Source: JAOPZW01 sp963789015 | Lineage (GTDB): Bacteria > Actinomycetota > Thermoleophilia > Solirubrobacterales > Solirubrobacteraceae | DNA: 64,000 nucleotides | Assembly (NCBI GenBank): GCA_963789015.1 | Contig: CAWBIU010000004.1 | Location: 1,098,947-1,162,946, forward strand | Direction of reading: 5' to 3' | Shown: piece after piece, positions 37,909 through 48,358 of the stretch | How the letters are laid out: each line of letters begins with the position of its first letter | Numbering within the stretch: the first letter of the stretch is position 1 | Program-made: the position numbers and the translations under genes | The notes under the pieces: generated by a model | Told to the model about the DNA's origin: nothing | The model's database searches: none | The model's input: only the letters and a program-made list of their open reading frames with translations

Positions 37909-38844
37909 TCATCCCCGGCGCGCTGGCCGGTTCAGCGTGTCGCGGGTCGGCACGCCTTCCCGCAACTCCTTGTGGCGCTCGATCTCGGCGTTGAGTTCCG
38001 CGCCGAACAGCAACGCGACGTTCGTCAGCCAAATCCACGCCACGAGCACGATGGCACCGGCGAACGCACCGTAGATCGCGCCGACGTCCGCGACCCTGGA
38101 GATGTAGGTCGAGAAGCCCCACGAGCCGAGCAGCCAGAGCACCACCCCGGTCACCGCGCCCGGCGTGACCCAGCGCCAGGATCGCTGCTGCACGTCAGGA
38201 GTGATGAAGTAGATGAAGGAGAAGACGAACATCGCCACGAGGAGCGCCGCCGGCCAGCGGGCGATGCTCCAGACGTCCGCGGCGGCCGGGCCCAGCCCGA
38301 TGAAGCCGAGCAGGTCGTCGGCGAAGCCGCCGCCGACGAACACCAGGATCCCCGTCGCGAGCGCGAGCGCGAGAAGCACGACGGTGGACGCCACGTCGAC
38401 CAGCTTGCGCCGCACGAAGCTGCGCCCGTTCTCGATCTCGAACACCACGTTGAGTGCCCGGCGGGCAGCCTCCAGCACACCGGTCGTGCCGTAGAGCGCG
38501 ACGGCCACGCTGATCGCCAGGGCGGTGGCCGCCGTCCCTTTGTTCCGCAGCGCTTGCTCGAGCGAGCGGTCGAGCGGCGTCACGACCGAGTCCGGGGCCA
38601 CCTCGCGCGCGTAGCCCATGATCGCGTCGTAGGTCTCCGGATACTGACCGAGGAGCCCGAGCAGCGAGAGCCCCAGAAGCACCGTGGGAAAGAGCGACAT
38701 CAGCGCGTAGTAGGTAAGCGCCGCCGCGTGATGGGTCATCTGATCGTCGTAGAACGACACAAGCGTCCGCTTGATCACCGCACCCATGCCGCGCATCCCA
38801 AGGGAGCGTAGGCCGCGGGGCGTCACAACCGCCGACAGGGCCAT
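37909..38844 (-). CDS. YihY/BrkB-family inner membrane protein
   Basis: 311 residues. About six TM helices in the BrkB pattern: THHAAALTYYALMSLFPTVLLGLSLLG, ATALAISVAVALYGTTGVLEAARRALNVVFE, a long TM pair near VVLLALALATGILVFVGGG, and a final GAFAGAIVLVAWIWLTNVALLFGAELNAE. The last motif is diagnostic. The role of this family is unsettled (transport or envelope function; it is not RNase BN). It ends with a charged tail. ATG at 38844 is used; M at about 38793 (MRGMGAVIKRTLVSFYDDQM) is a credible alternative. Confidence 0.88.
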   Translation of the reverse strand: MALSAVVTPRGLRSLGMRGMGAVIKRTLVSFYDDQMTHHAAALTYYALMSLFPTVLLGLSLLGLLGQYPETYDAIMGYAREVAPDSVVTPLDRSLEQALRNKGTAATALAISVAVALYGTTGVLEAARRALNVVFEIENGRSFVRRKLVDVASTVVLLALALATGILVFVGGGFADDLLGFIGLGPAAADVWSIARWPAALLVAMFVFSFIYFITPDVQQRSWRWVTPGAVTGVVLWLLGSWGFSTYISRVADVGAIYGAFAGAIVLVAWIWLTNVALLFGAELNAEIERHKELREGVPTRDTLNRPARRG

Positions 38845-39038
38845 CGCGCGAAGCTTGAATGGCTAGGGGTTGGTCCGCCTGCCGGCCACAAGATCGGGCG
38901 GAACACCCAGCGCCGATTGTCCGAATCGCGTCTCGGAGCACGTCGGCGCCGCGTCGGCGCGGCGGGCGCTACCGCAAGGGACGACAAGCAGGCGTCATCC
39001 AGGGCGGAGCCCCCAGTGCTCCTTTCGCTGCTCCTATG

Positions 39039-40097
39039 TCAAGAAATTGATGGTGATGGCGGTGTTCCTTGCTCGGGGTGGGGCGGTTGGAGGAGGTGCC
39101 AGATGCGGCGGGCGAGGTGGCGTTTGAGGCAGCGGATGGCTTCTTTGGTGCTCTTGCCTTCGGCGCGTTTGCGGGCGATGTAGTCCTGGGTCTCGGGGTG
39201 GCAGCGCAGGCGGGTGACGGCGACGCGATGGATCGCGGCGTTGATCTGGCGGTTGCCGCCGCGGTCCAGGCGGTGGCGGTTGGTCTTGCCGGAGCTGACC
39301 GGGATCGGAGCGACGCCGGCCGCCCGGGCGAGCTTGGCGTCGCTGGCGAAGCGGCTGGCGCCGGCGACTTCGCCGACGAGCTTGGCCGCGATCAACGGCC
39401 CGAAGCCGGGCTCCGTGAGCAGCTGCGGCGCGATCTGCGCGACGAGCTGAGCGATCTCGCGCTGCAGCGTCTTGATCGTCTGGGAGAGCTCGCGGATGCG
39501 TCGCAACTCGTCGCGGGCGATGCGAACGCGCATCGTCTGCTCGGCCCGCGCGAGACGCCTGGCGATCCGTGGCCCCCAGTTGCCGTAGAACAGCGAGCTG
39601 CCGGGCAGCACGAGCTCGGGCCAGAGGTCGTGCAGGTGCCACTGCAGCGTGTTATTCAGCGCGACGCGCTGGCGGATCAGCCGCTCGCGGTGATCGACCA
39701 GCAGCCGCAGATCCAGCTCGGGACCTTCCAGCTGCGCGGCCGGCAACGCATCCAAACCTTCGCGCAGCGCCGCCCGGGCGACCGCGATCGCGTCGATGCT
39801 GTCGGACTTCCCGCGGTCGCGAGCGCGCCGACGCGTGTCGGCCATCAGCCGGGTCGTGACGCGCAAGACTCGCTCGCCGCGGCCGATCAGAAACCGCTCA
39901 AAGGACCCCGAGACGTGCCGGCAGTCCTCGATCGCCCAGACCCGCTCGCCCTCCAGGCCGCGCGCCCAGACCAGCAGCGCGGCGAAGCCCTTGGCGCCGA
40001 CCTGGACCGTCTGCTCACCCACCAACTCGCCCGTCGCCGCAGAGACCGCGGCGATCGTGTGCGAGCGCTTGTGAGTGTCCGCACCGAGCACGATCAT
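39039..40097 (-). CDS. IS110-family transposase (DEDD recombinase)
   Basis: 352 residues from ATG 40097. N-terminal RuvC-like domain with Asp in VLGADTHKRSH, Glu in VWAIEDCRHVSG and the DxxDA pair in KSDSIDAIAVARAAL. A coiled linker follows (LTEPGFGPLIAAKLVGE). The C-terminal Tnp_20 domain carries the catalytic Ser region PVSSGKTNRHRLDRGGNRQIN. IS110 elements are RNA-guided through a bridge RNA encoded in the non-coding end. Frame intact. Confidence 0.93.
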   Translation of the reverse strand: MIVLGADTHKRSHTIAAVSAATGELVGEQTVQVGAKGFAALLVWARGLEGERVWAIEDCRHVSGSFERFLIGRGERVLRVTTRLMADTRRRARDRGKSDSIDAIAVARAALREGLDALPAAQLEGPELDLRLLVDHRERLIRQRVALNNTLQWHLHDLWPELVLPGSSLFYGNWGPRIARRLARAEQTMRVRIARDELRRIRELSQTIKTLQREIAQLVAQIAPQLLTEPGFGPLIAAKLVGEVAGASRFASDAKLARAAGVAPIPVSSGKTNRHRLDRGGNRQINAAIHRVAVTRLRCHPETQDYIARKRAEGKSTKEAIRCLKRHLARRIWHLLQPPHPEQGTPPSPSIS

Positions 40098-40195
40098 TGA
40101 CGTCGTCCACCTCCACCTCGATGAGTGGACCAACCGGCGGACACGGCTTGCTTGGGGCGGTGCCACGCTCCTATGAAGTCACGCCGGACGATCCC

Positions 40196-40277
40196 CGACC
40201 GGCGGCGAGCGACACAGCGAAAGGTGGTCAGGCCCAACGGCCGACAGCCTGAAAGAGAGTCAGCTCGCCGCCGGTCG
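40196..40277 (-). ncRNA. Candidate bridge-RNA segment of the IS110 element
   Basis: CGACCGGCGGCGAGC (40196-40210) and GCTCGCCGCCGGTCG (40263-40277) pair perfectly over 15 bp around a 52-base insert. The segment lies about 100-180 bases upstream of the transposase start, in the non-coding end where IS110-group elements encode their bridge RNA. Internal guide loops were not identified, so the assignment rests on position and pairing. Confidence 0.35.
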
Positions 40278-40485
40278 CGGAGCCTTCACCTCGCATCGGA
40301 CGTCGCCGACGGGCAGATCGAAACAGCAAGCCTGATGGGAGCAGCGGCGTCGCGGCGTCGAGTTCTTGCGTGAAGGCGGAACCGACCGGGCGCTGCGAGA
40401 TCGGAGCGACCGGGAGCCGCGAGATCGGCCAGCCCCGAGAGCAACGTGAGAACCCGTCCGCGCAAGTGCTCGGGAGTTCCGCGGT

Positions 40486-40545
40486 TACGCCGCCAGCCGG
40501 TACCGCTGCACGATCTGGGCGTCGCTCCAAGGGACGAATCGGGCC
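40486..40545 (-). repeat. 60-bp repeat, copy 2 (also at 37633-37692)
   Basis: Same orientation as copy 1, 53 of 60 bases identical, 2.85 kb away. On the minus strand it reads ARFVPWSDAQIVQRYRLAA then TAA. The conserved reading frame suggests a coding ancestor, not a regulatory site. Confidence 0.6.
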
Positions 40546-40557
40546 CCCGCTATACGG

Positions 40558-40584
40558 AAGCCGCCTCTCGCCAGGCGGCTTTCG
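40558..40584 (-). terminator. Terminator downstream of the PAS-GAF kinase
   Basis: AAGCCGCC (40558-40565), 8-base loop, GGCGGCTT (40574-40581). The hairpin is 43 bases beyond the kinase stop at 40627 and has a T-rich side on each strand, so it may act in both directions. Confidence 0.55.
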
Positions 40585-40626
40585 TGCTTAAGGGAAGAGA
40601 GCACGCAAAGCCTCGGTCCACCGGCG

Positions 40627-42296
40627 CTATCGCTCGGTAGCGCTTGCAGCGATGGGGATGGCCGCCGCGACCAGCGTGCCGCCGCCGTCCGGGCTCTCGA
40701 GCTGGAGCCGCCCGTCGAGCGCGGCGAGCCGGTCACCGAGACCCTGGAGGCCGCTTCCGTCCGGGCGGGCGCCCCCGACGCCGTCATCGCGCACCTCGAC
40801 CTGGAGCGTCCCGGCTTCGACCCGCGCGGCGACCGCGGCGGTCGCAGCGCGGGCGTGCTTGGCGACGTTGGTCAGCGCCTCGGCGACGACGAAGTACGCG
40901 GTCGCCTCGATCGTGGCGGGCAGCCGCTCGGCGCAGACATCGACCCGACCGGCACCGGCGTGCGCGACGCCAGCGCGTCGACGCCCCCGCGGAGTCCGCC
41001 GGCCGTCAACGCCGCCGGCAGGATCCCGTGGGCGAGCTCGCGCAGCTCGTGGGTGGCGCGCTGCGCGTGCTCGAGCGCCTGGTTGACGAGCGACGCTGCG
41101 TCGTCGGCGTCGCGTTCGAGCGCCTGCTGCGCGAGCTTGAGCGTGATCACCGTGTGGACGAGGCGTTGCTGTGCGCCGTCGTGCAGGTCGCGCACGACCC
41201 GCCTCCGCTCCTCGTCGGCCGCGGCCACGATCCGCGCCCGCGACGCGGTGAGCTCGGCACGGGCTTCGATGTTCGCGATCGCGGTGGCGACCAGTTCGGC
41301 GAACCCGGCGATCCGCGACTCCGCGTCCGGCGGCAGCGGCTCGCTCGCGGCGGCGCCCATCGCGCCCCACAGCCGCCCGCCCACGATGATCGGCACGCCG
41401 ACTCCGGCGCGGACGCCAAGCGCCTTGAACTTGCTCCCGATCGCGCCGGTCGCGTTCGCGTAGTCATCGATGCGCGCAGGGCGCGCGGTCCTGAAGACCT
41501 GCGAGGCGACGCTGTCGCCCCCCAGCGGGAATCGCTGACCGATCGGGGCCGGGCCGGCAAGCTCGCCCCAGTCGCCGGCGAGGGTGGCCGTCTCATCGTC
41601 CTCGTACCGCCACAACACCGTGCTCTTGGCGCCCAGGAGCCGCGCCAGCTCCTCGGCGACCGCCGCGAACACCTCGGCGGCCGGGGACTCGCGTGCCACC
41701 AAGGTCGCCACGCGGCGCAGGGCGGCCTGCTCCTCGACGAGCGCGGTGCGCTCGGTCACATCCCTCGCGATGCCGTACACGATGCCCAGCTGCGGCATCG
41801 TGCGTGTGTTCCACTCGAACCGGCGTACCGAGCCGTCGGCGCACACGAAGCGGCTCTCGAAGCCGACGACATCCTCACCGGTCGCCAGAACTGACAGCAG
41901 GTCGATCGAGCGCTCCACGTCATCGGGATGGACGAACTCCATGAAGGGCCGCGACAAGAGCTCCTCGCGCGAGTACCCGAGCACGCGCTCGAACGACTCG
42001 TTCACCAGCTTGAAGTAGCCGTCGAGCCCGGCGACGCAGAACATGTCGCGCGCGAAGTCGAAGTACCCGGCCAGGTCGTACGCCGGCGCGGGCGTGATGC
42101 GACGGCTCGTCACACCGCGTGCGTGCTCGCCCTCCTCATGATGCGGCTCGACTGGCCGCGCAAGGTGCAAGCGGGCGGCTGAACCTGGCATCGGCACGGT
42201 CTGCCTGCGCGAAGTGGCGGTTGCCTCGTCTGCCTGCGCTGCGACCTGCGGTCCTAACACGTTGGTCCCCCGTGTCGGCGTCGTCGTGCTCAGCAA
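40627..42296 (-). CDS. PAS-GAF-HisKA_3 sensor kinase, frameshifted
   Basis: About 555 residues. A PAS domain at about 75-190 (FCVAGLDGYFKLVNESFERVLGYS, with a PAC end GIARDVTERTALVEEQ), a GAF domain (LGAKSTVLWRYEDDETATLAG ... FAELVATAIANIEA), then HisKA_3 with the acceptor His in RRVVRDLHDGAQQRL and a NarL/DegS-type ATPase: FVVAEALTNVAKHARA, VRDDGVGGA, GLQGLGDRL. The frame changes at about 40955-40965 between HisKA_3 and the ATPase. No response regulator is adjacent; NarL-type partners may be elsewhere. The start is uncertain, since the first 60 residues look unstructured. Confidence 0.82.
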
Positions 42297-42398
42297 GTCT
42301 CACGGCAACTCGCGCCGAGGGCATCTATGGACTCCCTAGTTCCCTGGCGCAGACCTCATTCCCGTGTCGGCGCGATGCGCCGCAGGGGAGAGCGCGAG

Positions 42399-45186
42399 CT
42401 AGACGGCCGTCGGAGCCTGGCCGTCCGCGAGAGCGTCCCGAAGCCGCATGCGCGAGGCGATGTTGAGCTTCGTGAACACCTTGTGGAGGTGGTACTCGAC
42501 AGTCTTGGGGCTGATGAACAGCATGCCGGCGATCTCCGGATTGGAATGCCCTTCGCCCGCCAGCCGCGCGATCTGCTCCTCCTGAGGAGTCAATTCGGTC
42601 CGGAGCTCGAGCGCGGCTCTTCCGGAGCTTCTCGCCGGTTGCGACCAGCTCGCGGCGGGCGCGTTCTCCGAATGCCTCCATGCCGATCGCCACGAACAGC
42701 TCGCGAGCGGTGCGTAGCTGCTCGCGTGCGTCGATCCGCCGACTCTCGCGGCGCAGCCACTCCCCGTACAGGAGGTGGGTACGGGCGAGTTCGGGCCGGA
42801 GCCGTGTCCGGCTGAACGCCTCGACCGCCTCGCGATACGACCCCTCGGCATCATCGCCCTCGGCGAGGAGCGCCCGAGAACGCGCCTCGATGCCGCGGGC
42901 CCAGTCGGTTCGCGCCGGCTGCGTGGTCTCCGCCAACCGTTCGAACGCATCGGCGGCAGCCTCGGTATCTCCTCGGCGCGCGGCCGCCTCGACGAGCTCG
43001 GGAAGCGCGAAGTTGAGCATGAAGGGATCCAGGGCGTGCGCGGCGACTTGGCCGGCCGCCGAGGCGGCCTCGTCGTAGCGTGCGAGGCCCTTGTAGAGGA
43101 CTGCGGCCGCCCAGTGTGCCGTCATCTCCGCGACGCCTTGCCCTGCGGCAGCGGCCTGCGTGATCGTGGCGTTGATCAGTGGCGAGGTCTCGGCCTCCCT
43201 CCCTTGCAGCGATCGAAGTCTCAGGTCGGCGAACGGCGGGATGCGGAGTTCCGGTCGCCGCTGCGACGCTGTCGATCTCTCCAACGATCAGGCGGGCGCC
43301 GGCGAGGTCACCGGTGAACGCCCTGTACCACGCCAGGCCGGTGAGGTGCTGCGGAAGCTCGGCGAGCGCACCGCCATCGCGAACGAGCTGCGCTTGCCGT
43401 TCGAAGATCGCACCGTATCGGTCGGCGTCCCAGGTCGAAGCGCTGGCGGCAGGTGCGATCCAGCCCCAGCGCAAGACGTCCTCGACAGGCATCTCGGCGA
43501 CCGCCTTCGCCGCGCGCTGCAAGATCGGAGTCGCGGTAGCGCGTCCGTCCGTGACCACGAGGGCGAGACCGTCGAGCAGCAGCTCGAGTGGATGCGGGGC
43601 TGCGGGCAGCGGAGGAAGGGCGCGGACGGCGCGACAGATGTCGGACAGGACGTCCACTCCCCCGAGATAGCCGGACGTGACTGCGGCGCCCCACGCCGTC
43701 AGGTACGCCTTGCGAGCCAGCTCGAGGTCGAACGGCTCGAGTCTCCTCGCCGCTCCAAGAAGCAAAGGCGCAGCGTCCCTGCCGTAGCTCGACACCACGG
43801 CGAGATGGCCGCGCAGGAGCTCTGCCTGGGCGCGCCGAAACGCATCGAGCTCTCCGGCCTCTGCAGTTGCCACAGCTGCGAGCGCCGCGTCGAAGGCGCC
43901 AGCCTGGAAGCTTGCCTGCGCGGCGGTCAGCGCGCGTTGGGCATGCAGCGCCTCGTCCTCGGTCAGCTCGACCGCGCGTCGCAGGAACGCGGCGGCGGCG
44001 GCCACGCCGCCGCGAGCCTGGGCTCTCCCCGCCGACCGCTCGAGTTCGACCGCGACCGTCTCGTCCGGACCGGGTGCTGAGTGGCCCGGTGCCAGGCGCG
44101 GCGGTCCGGGTCGGCCTCGGGGTCGGTGCCCTCGGCCAGGGCGTGATGGACGCGACGGCGGTCGTCGGCGCTGGCCGTGCGATAGGCGGCGGAGCGCACG
44201 AGAGGGTGCGCGAACTCGACACGCGTATCGACGGTGATCAGGCCGGCGTCCACCGCGGGGGAAAGCTGGACCATCTCGATCCCGAGCACGCGACTAGCAC
44301 GGCGGAGTAGCACCGGGTCGCCGAGCGGCTCCGCTGCCGCGGCAAGGACGAGCAGTTGCGTCTCGGACGGGAGAACGCGGAGGCGCTGCCCGTAGCTCAG
44401 TTCGATCTGTCCGGTCACCGGCCGGCTGGCCGGCGGACCAAACCCACCGGCGAGATCGTTCGAGAAACGTGCCAGCTCGAGGAGCGCGAGCGGGTTCCCA
44501 TGGCTCTCCGTTAGGAGCTGTTCGCAGACCGCCTCATCCAGCGGCCCGTGCATGTTCTCCAGCAGCAGCGCCCGCGCATCGTCGTTTCCGAGTCGCCCGA
44601 TCGGCAGTTCAGGCAGCCCGGCGAAGATGTCATCGCCGACGCCCGCTCGGGTGGCGCAGACGATCACGATTCGCTCGGCAAGCAGTCGGCGCGCCACGAA
44701 GGCGAGGATCTGCCCCGACGCCTGGTCGAGCCACTGCGCATCGTCCACGATGCAGACGAGCGGCTGCTGCTCGGCGACCTCGGCCAAGAGCGTGAGCGCT
44801 GCGAGCCCGACGAGGAAGGGGTTCGGGGCTGCGCCGGCGCTCAGCCCGAACACGATCGCAAGCGCGTCACGCTGTGGGTCTGGCAGTCGATCGAGCTGAT
44901 CGAGCATCGGCCCGCAGATCTGGTGCAGGCCGCTGTAGGCGAGTTCCAGCTCGGACTCCACGCCGACGGCTCGCGCGACGCGCCAGCCCTCGAGCCGATC
45001 AGAGAGGTGCCCGAGCAGCGCGCTCTTCCCGATGCCGGCCTCGCCACGCAGGATCATGACTTGGGTTCGGCCGTGAAGAGCCTCATCCAGAAGCAGTTCG
45101 AGAGCGTCGCATTCCGCGCGGCGTCCGAGGAGCGAAGGACCTCTTCCACCGACGTCAGCAGGCGTTTCTAGCCGATCCCGTTCCAC
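42399..45186 (-). CDS. LuxR/LAL (AAA-ATPase) transcriptional regulator, frameshifted
   Basis: About 925 residues over four frames (changes near 44080, 43260 and 42620). GTG 45186 follows GAGGGG. Order: the AAA/STAND ATPase with Walker A RGEAGIGKSALL and Walker B LVCIVDDAQWLD, a winged-helix region, a long TPR-like helical domain, and the C-terminal LuxR HTH LTPQEEQIARLAGEGHSNPEI with KTVEYHLHKVFTKLNIASR. LAL proteins bind ATP and an inducer before activating promoters. It is a clear paralogue of the intact gene at 50466. The target genes are not evident; the nearest candidates are the kinase and the methyltransferase. Confidence 0.83.
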
Positions 45187-45380
45187 CGGCTGCTTCCCCT
45201 CTCGTGCTCTGAGCCTTGGATCGTAGATCCGGCTTGGACGCCAGAGCGCCAAGTCAAAGCAACCGCGCGCGCTCGGCGACGGGCTCCAGCGCTGGACTCC
45301 TTCACCGTGACCGTCGCCGGGCAGGCGGCGCTGCTCGACGCGCCGGGCTGGACGCTGCGTGGCGCGCCCGGCCCGCCCGG

Positions 45381-45932
45381 CTACTTGGCCGCGCTGGCGG
45401 TGGAGGGCGAGGCCGCGTCCGTGCGGGTGCTGCCGTGGTCGCCGTCCCAGGGCGTCACCCGCGGCCACCAGCCGCGGACCGCGCGCCGGTAGGCGGCGTA
45501 CTGCTCGCCGTAGCGGCGGCTCAGCGTCGGCTCCTCGTAGAAGCGCACGAAGCTCGCCACCACGAGCCAGAAGATCGCGGCGTAGACGAGCAGCACCGGG
45601 CGGCCGAGGATCGCCGCCTGGCCGAGGATGACCGCGATCACCGCGACGTACATCGGGTTGCGCAGGTAGCGGTAAACGCCGCCGACCACGAGCTTCTCGG
45701 TCGGCGCGACCGGCGACGGCGTGCCGAGGCCCTCGACCGCGAAGCGGATCACCGTGTGGGCGAGGAAGCCGAGCCCGGCGGCGAGCAGCGCCGCGCCGAC
45801 GAGCTTCAGGACGAGCGGGGAGTCAGCGCTCTCCCAGCCGCCGGTCAGCCAGTACGGGACGAGGCCGCCCATTAGGCCGGGCTGCACGACGACGAAGATC
45901 AGGCTCCCGGCCGCCGCCCCGCGTCTCGTCAC
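45381..45932 (-). CDS. Isoprenylcysteine methyltransferase-like (ICMT/PEMT) membrane protein
   Basis: 183 residues. Four to five TM helices and the family C-terminal signature LVVGGVYRYLRNPMYVAVIAVILGQA followed by VRFYEEPTLSRRYGEQYAAYRRAVRGWWPR, with the His/Glu/Arg region used for S-adenosylmethionine binding in ICMT. It is probably a small membrane methyltransferase or reductase-fold relative; substrate unknown. GTG 45932 overlaps the stop of the hydrolase remnant (GTGA), so it was once the second gene of a pair. Confidence 0.82.
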   Translation of the reverse strand: MTRRGAAAGSLIFVVVQPGLMGGLVPYWLTGGWESADSPLVLKLVGAALLAAGLGFLAHTVIRFAVEGLGTPSPVAPTEKLVVGGVYRYLRNPMYVAVIAVILGQAAILGRPVLLVYAAIFWLVVASFVRFYEEPTLSRRYGEQYAAYRRAVRGWWPRVTPWDGDHGSTRTDAASPSTASAAK

Positions 45933-46261
45933 TGCGCGAGCATACGCGCCACGAGCGGGCGCAGGGGGTCCGCAGGAACTCCGGATCGGTGTGGAAGCAG
46001 TGCCCGCCGGGGCACCAGGTGATGCGGGCTGCGGCCGGAGGTCTGCTCGCGCCACGCGCGCACGCCGTGGAGGGAGACGACGGGGGTCGTCGGCGCCCGC
46101 GGGCGCAGATGGCGCTCGGCGATCCGCAGATCGCCCTTCGCGCGCGCGGCCACGGGGATGCGGGCTGGTGAGACGGCAACGTGAGCGGGCGACCGAGACG
46201 CAGGGCGTCGTGGATCGCCCGTGGTCGAGCTTCCTGTCGACGTCAGTTTGGAGCTGTCCAT
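45929..46261 (-). pseudogene. Remnant of an alpha/beta hydrolase C-terminus
   Basis: The minus-strand frames read GDLRIAERHLR, TPVVSLHGV, REQTSGRSPHHLVP and GGHCFHTDPEFLRTP, then RPLVARMLAQ and stop. This order (Asp loop, late HxxxxP, GGH.F, P.F) is that of the catalytic Asp/His end of alpha/beta hydrolases, but frame changes occur between segments and the N-terminal nucleophile half is absent. A truncated gene. Confidence 0.45.
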
Positions 46262-46298
46262 CCAGGCGCCTCCCTCGCCCGGACGGGCGGTCGCGCTA

Positions 46299-47907
46299 TC
46301 AGCTCAGACGGTGCGGGTGGAGGTGGTCCTGGGCCATCTGCTTGAGCCCGGCCCGATCGATCTTGCCGGTCGGATTGAGCGGCATCTGGTCGAGGAAGAC
46401 AATCTCGTCCGGCGCCTTGTAGCCGATGCGCTCGCGGCAAAAGACGATCAGGTCGGCGCGCGACGGTGGTTCGACGCCATTACGCAGCGTCACGTAGGCG
46501 CGCACGTCTTCGCCGTGGACCTCGTCGTGGATGCCGACGGCGCCGGCCAGCGAGACCGCAGGGTGCTCGACGAGTGCGCCTTCAACCTCGTACGGACTGA
46601 TGTTGGAGCCGTCGTGCACGATCACCTGCTTCTTGCGGCCGAAGAACCAGAGGTAACCGTCCTCATCTGCCCGGGCGAGGTCGCCAGAGTCGAGCCAGCC
46701 GTCGATCACGACGTCCTCCGTCGCGCTCGGGCGCCTCCCAGTAGCCGAGCATGAGGCTGGGACTGCGGATCCAGATCTTGCCCACATCTCCCCCGTCGAC
46801 CGGCGCGCCCTCCTCGTCTCGCAGCGCGATGGCGAAGCCATGGATCGGCCTCCCGACCGAGCCTTGCCTGATCTCCCCCGAGGGCGGATTCAGCGTCGCC
46901 AGCCCGACCTCGGTCATCCCGTATCCCTCGACGATCGGGAAACCCGCCGTTGCGGCGAACTCGGTCAGCAGCTCGGTCGAGACCTTGTCCGCGCCGGCCC
47001 GGCACAACCGCAGCGAGGAGAAGTCTCCCGGCCGGAGATCGTGGTCGTGGACGAGTGCCGACAGCGCCGCCGGGATCATCGCGAGGATCGTCGGCTGCTG
47101 CTCGCGCAAGAGCGGCAGCAACTCGTGGCCATCCGTGCTGCGCGCGACCACGACCTTGCCTCCGACCGAAAGCGTCGACAGGGCCCACAGAAAGGAGCCG
47201 AGGTGGGACATCGAGGAGCCGGGCAGAAGCACGTCAGAGGGACCGAGCTCCAACGCGGCGGCCGCGGCGGCGATCATCCAGCGCAGGGTCTGGCGGGAAT
47301 GGGTGACCCCTTTGGCGGGGCCGGTGCTCCCCGAGGTGAAGAAGATCACGGCCGGCGCCTCGGGGTCGGGCTGCTTCTCCGTGCTTGCGAGGGGCTCGGA
47401 CCCGAGGAGCGCGGCGAAGTCGTGGCGCCAACCACCGTCGACCCCGGCCGGCGCCTCGTTGCCGGTCGCCAGCGGTTCGGCGTCGCGGTAGGCGATCGCT
47501 CCAAGCTCCAAGGCGGCGGCACGCTCGCTCGCGCCGACGTCCTCGGCCCGCTCGACATGGGCGAGGAGAACCCGGGCGCCGCTCACCGCCAGCGCGTGAT
47601 CGATCTCGCGGGCCGTATAGCGGTAATTCAGCGGTGTCGCGATCAGTCCCGCCCTGAAGCACGCGAGGTAGTGGACGACGAGGTCGACCCGGTTTGGCAT
47701 CAGGGAGGCGACGCGATCGCCCGGCTCAAGGCCGAGCCTGCGGTAGCCACCTGCGAGCGCGGCGCTCGCCCAGTCGAGCTCGCGCCAGCGCAGCGCGCGG
47801 CTGGCCGAAACGATCGCGACTTCGTCGGGGATGGCATCGAGGCCGATCCGCAGCAGATCATTCAGCGGCGCGGCAGGGGCTTGGAGCCGGGCACCCTCGA
47901 GCACCAT
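46299..47907 (-). CDS. Acyl-CoA synthetase (AMP-binding enzyme), frameshifted
   Basis: About 535 residues. P-loop FFTSGSTGPAKGVTHS, motif GYGMTEVGLATLNPP, the hinge DGWLDSGDLARADEDGYLWFFGRKK and the C-terminal catalytic Lys in NPTGKIDRAGL. It activates a carboxylic acid to the acyl-AMP and then the CoA thioester; chain length not predictable. The frame changes near 46727 after MLGYWEAPE. Only the hinge region is affected and all motifs survive, so an assembly indel is likely. ATG 47907 is used. No neighbouring beta-oxidation gene was recognised. Confidence 0.88.
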
Positions 47908-48358
47908 TCGCTCGATCCTACGCGAGTACCGCCGTCTTTCTGAAAGGCACGTCCTTCACCCCACGGGCGAGCGAAGCGCTTACTTCACCCAGACGAGGAT
48001 CTCTACCCGTTCGGAGAAATGACGTCGCGAGCCGCTGCTCCCTTGGCCGCGGAGCAGCCAGAACCCTCCCGCGCGACCGCTGACCTCGACTGACCGAGCA
48101 GCGAACGGACGCTCGATCCGGTGCGCCGAGACAGTTCCTTTGGCGAGAAGCAGGAGTCTCACCCCGCGCGCCTGGTCCTCGTCCAGTCCGGGCGTTTCGC
48201 GAACCTGAACCGGGACGCCTCCCTTCACGCGAATGCAGCGTTAAGGGGATCAACCGCGACGGTCGTCCGAAGGGGACCAGCTCGTCGTGCATGAAATGGG
48301 CCCGGAGTGCCGCGTATGCAGCATGCCAGCAGCGACCGCGTGACAGCCCAGGTCGACG
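47908..48358. other. Intergenic stretch between acyl-CoA synthetase and GAF kinase
   Basis: Contains one weak 82-residue reading frame (47980-48228) listed separately. No RNA gene or conserved motif was seen in the rest. Confidence 0.4.
47980..48228 (-). CDS. Possible small hypothetical protein
   Basis: 82 residues, basic, no Cys or TM: MKGGVPVQVRETPGLDED, ARGVRLLLLAKGTV, RHFSERVEILVWVK at the end. Codon bias is compatible with coding but no family is recognised. No ribosome site decides the start. Confidence 0.25.
   Translation of the reverse strand: MKGGVPVQVRETPGLDEDQARGVRLLLLAKGTVSAHRIERPFAARSVEVSGRAGGFWLLRGQGSSGSRRHFSERVEILVWVK

Larger units (their letters stand above)
40098..40626. 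other. Non-coding end of the IS110 element and intergenic DNA
   Basis: 529 bases without a supported gene. Contains a 15-bp inverted repeat at 40196-40277 described separately, the second 60-bp repeat copy and a terminator. The IS110 outer boundary was not resolved, since these elements lack classical inverted ends. Confidence 0.45.
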
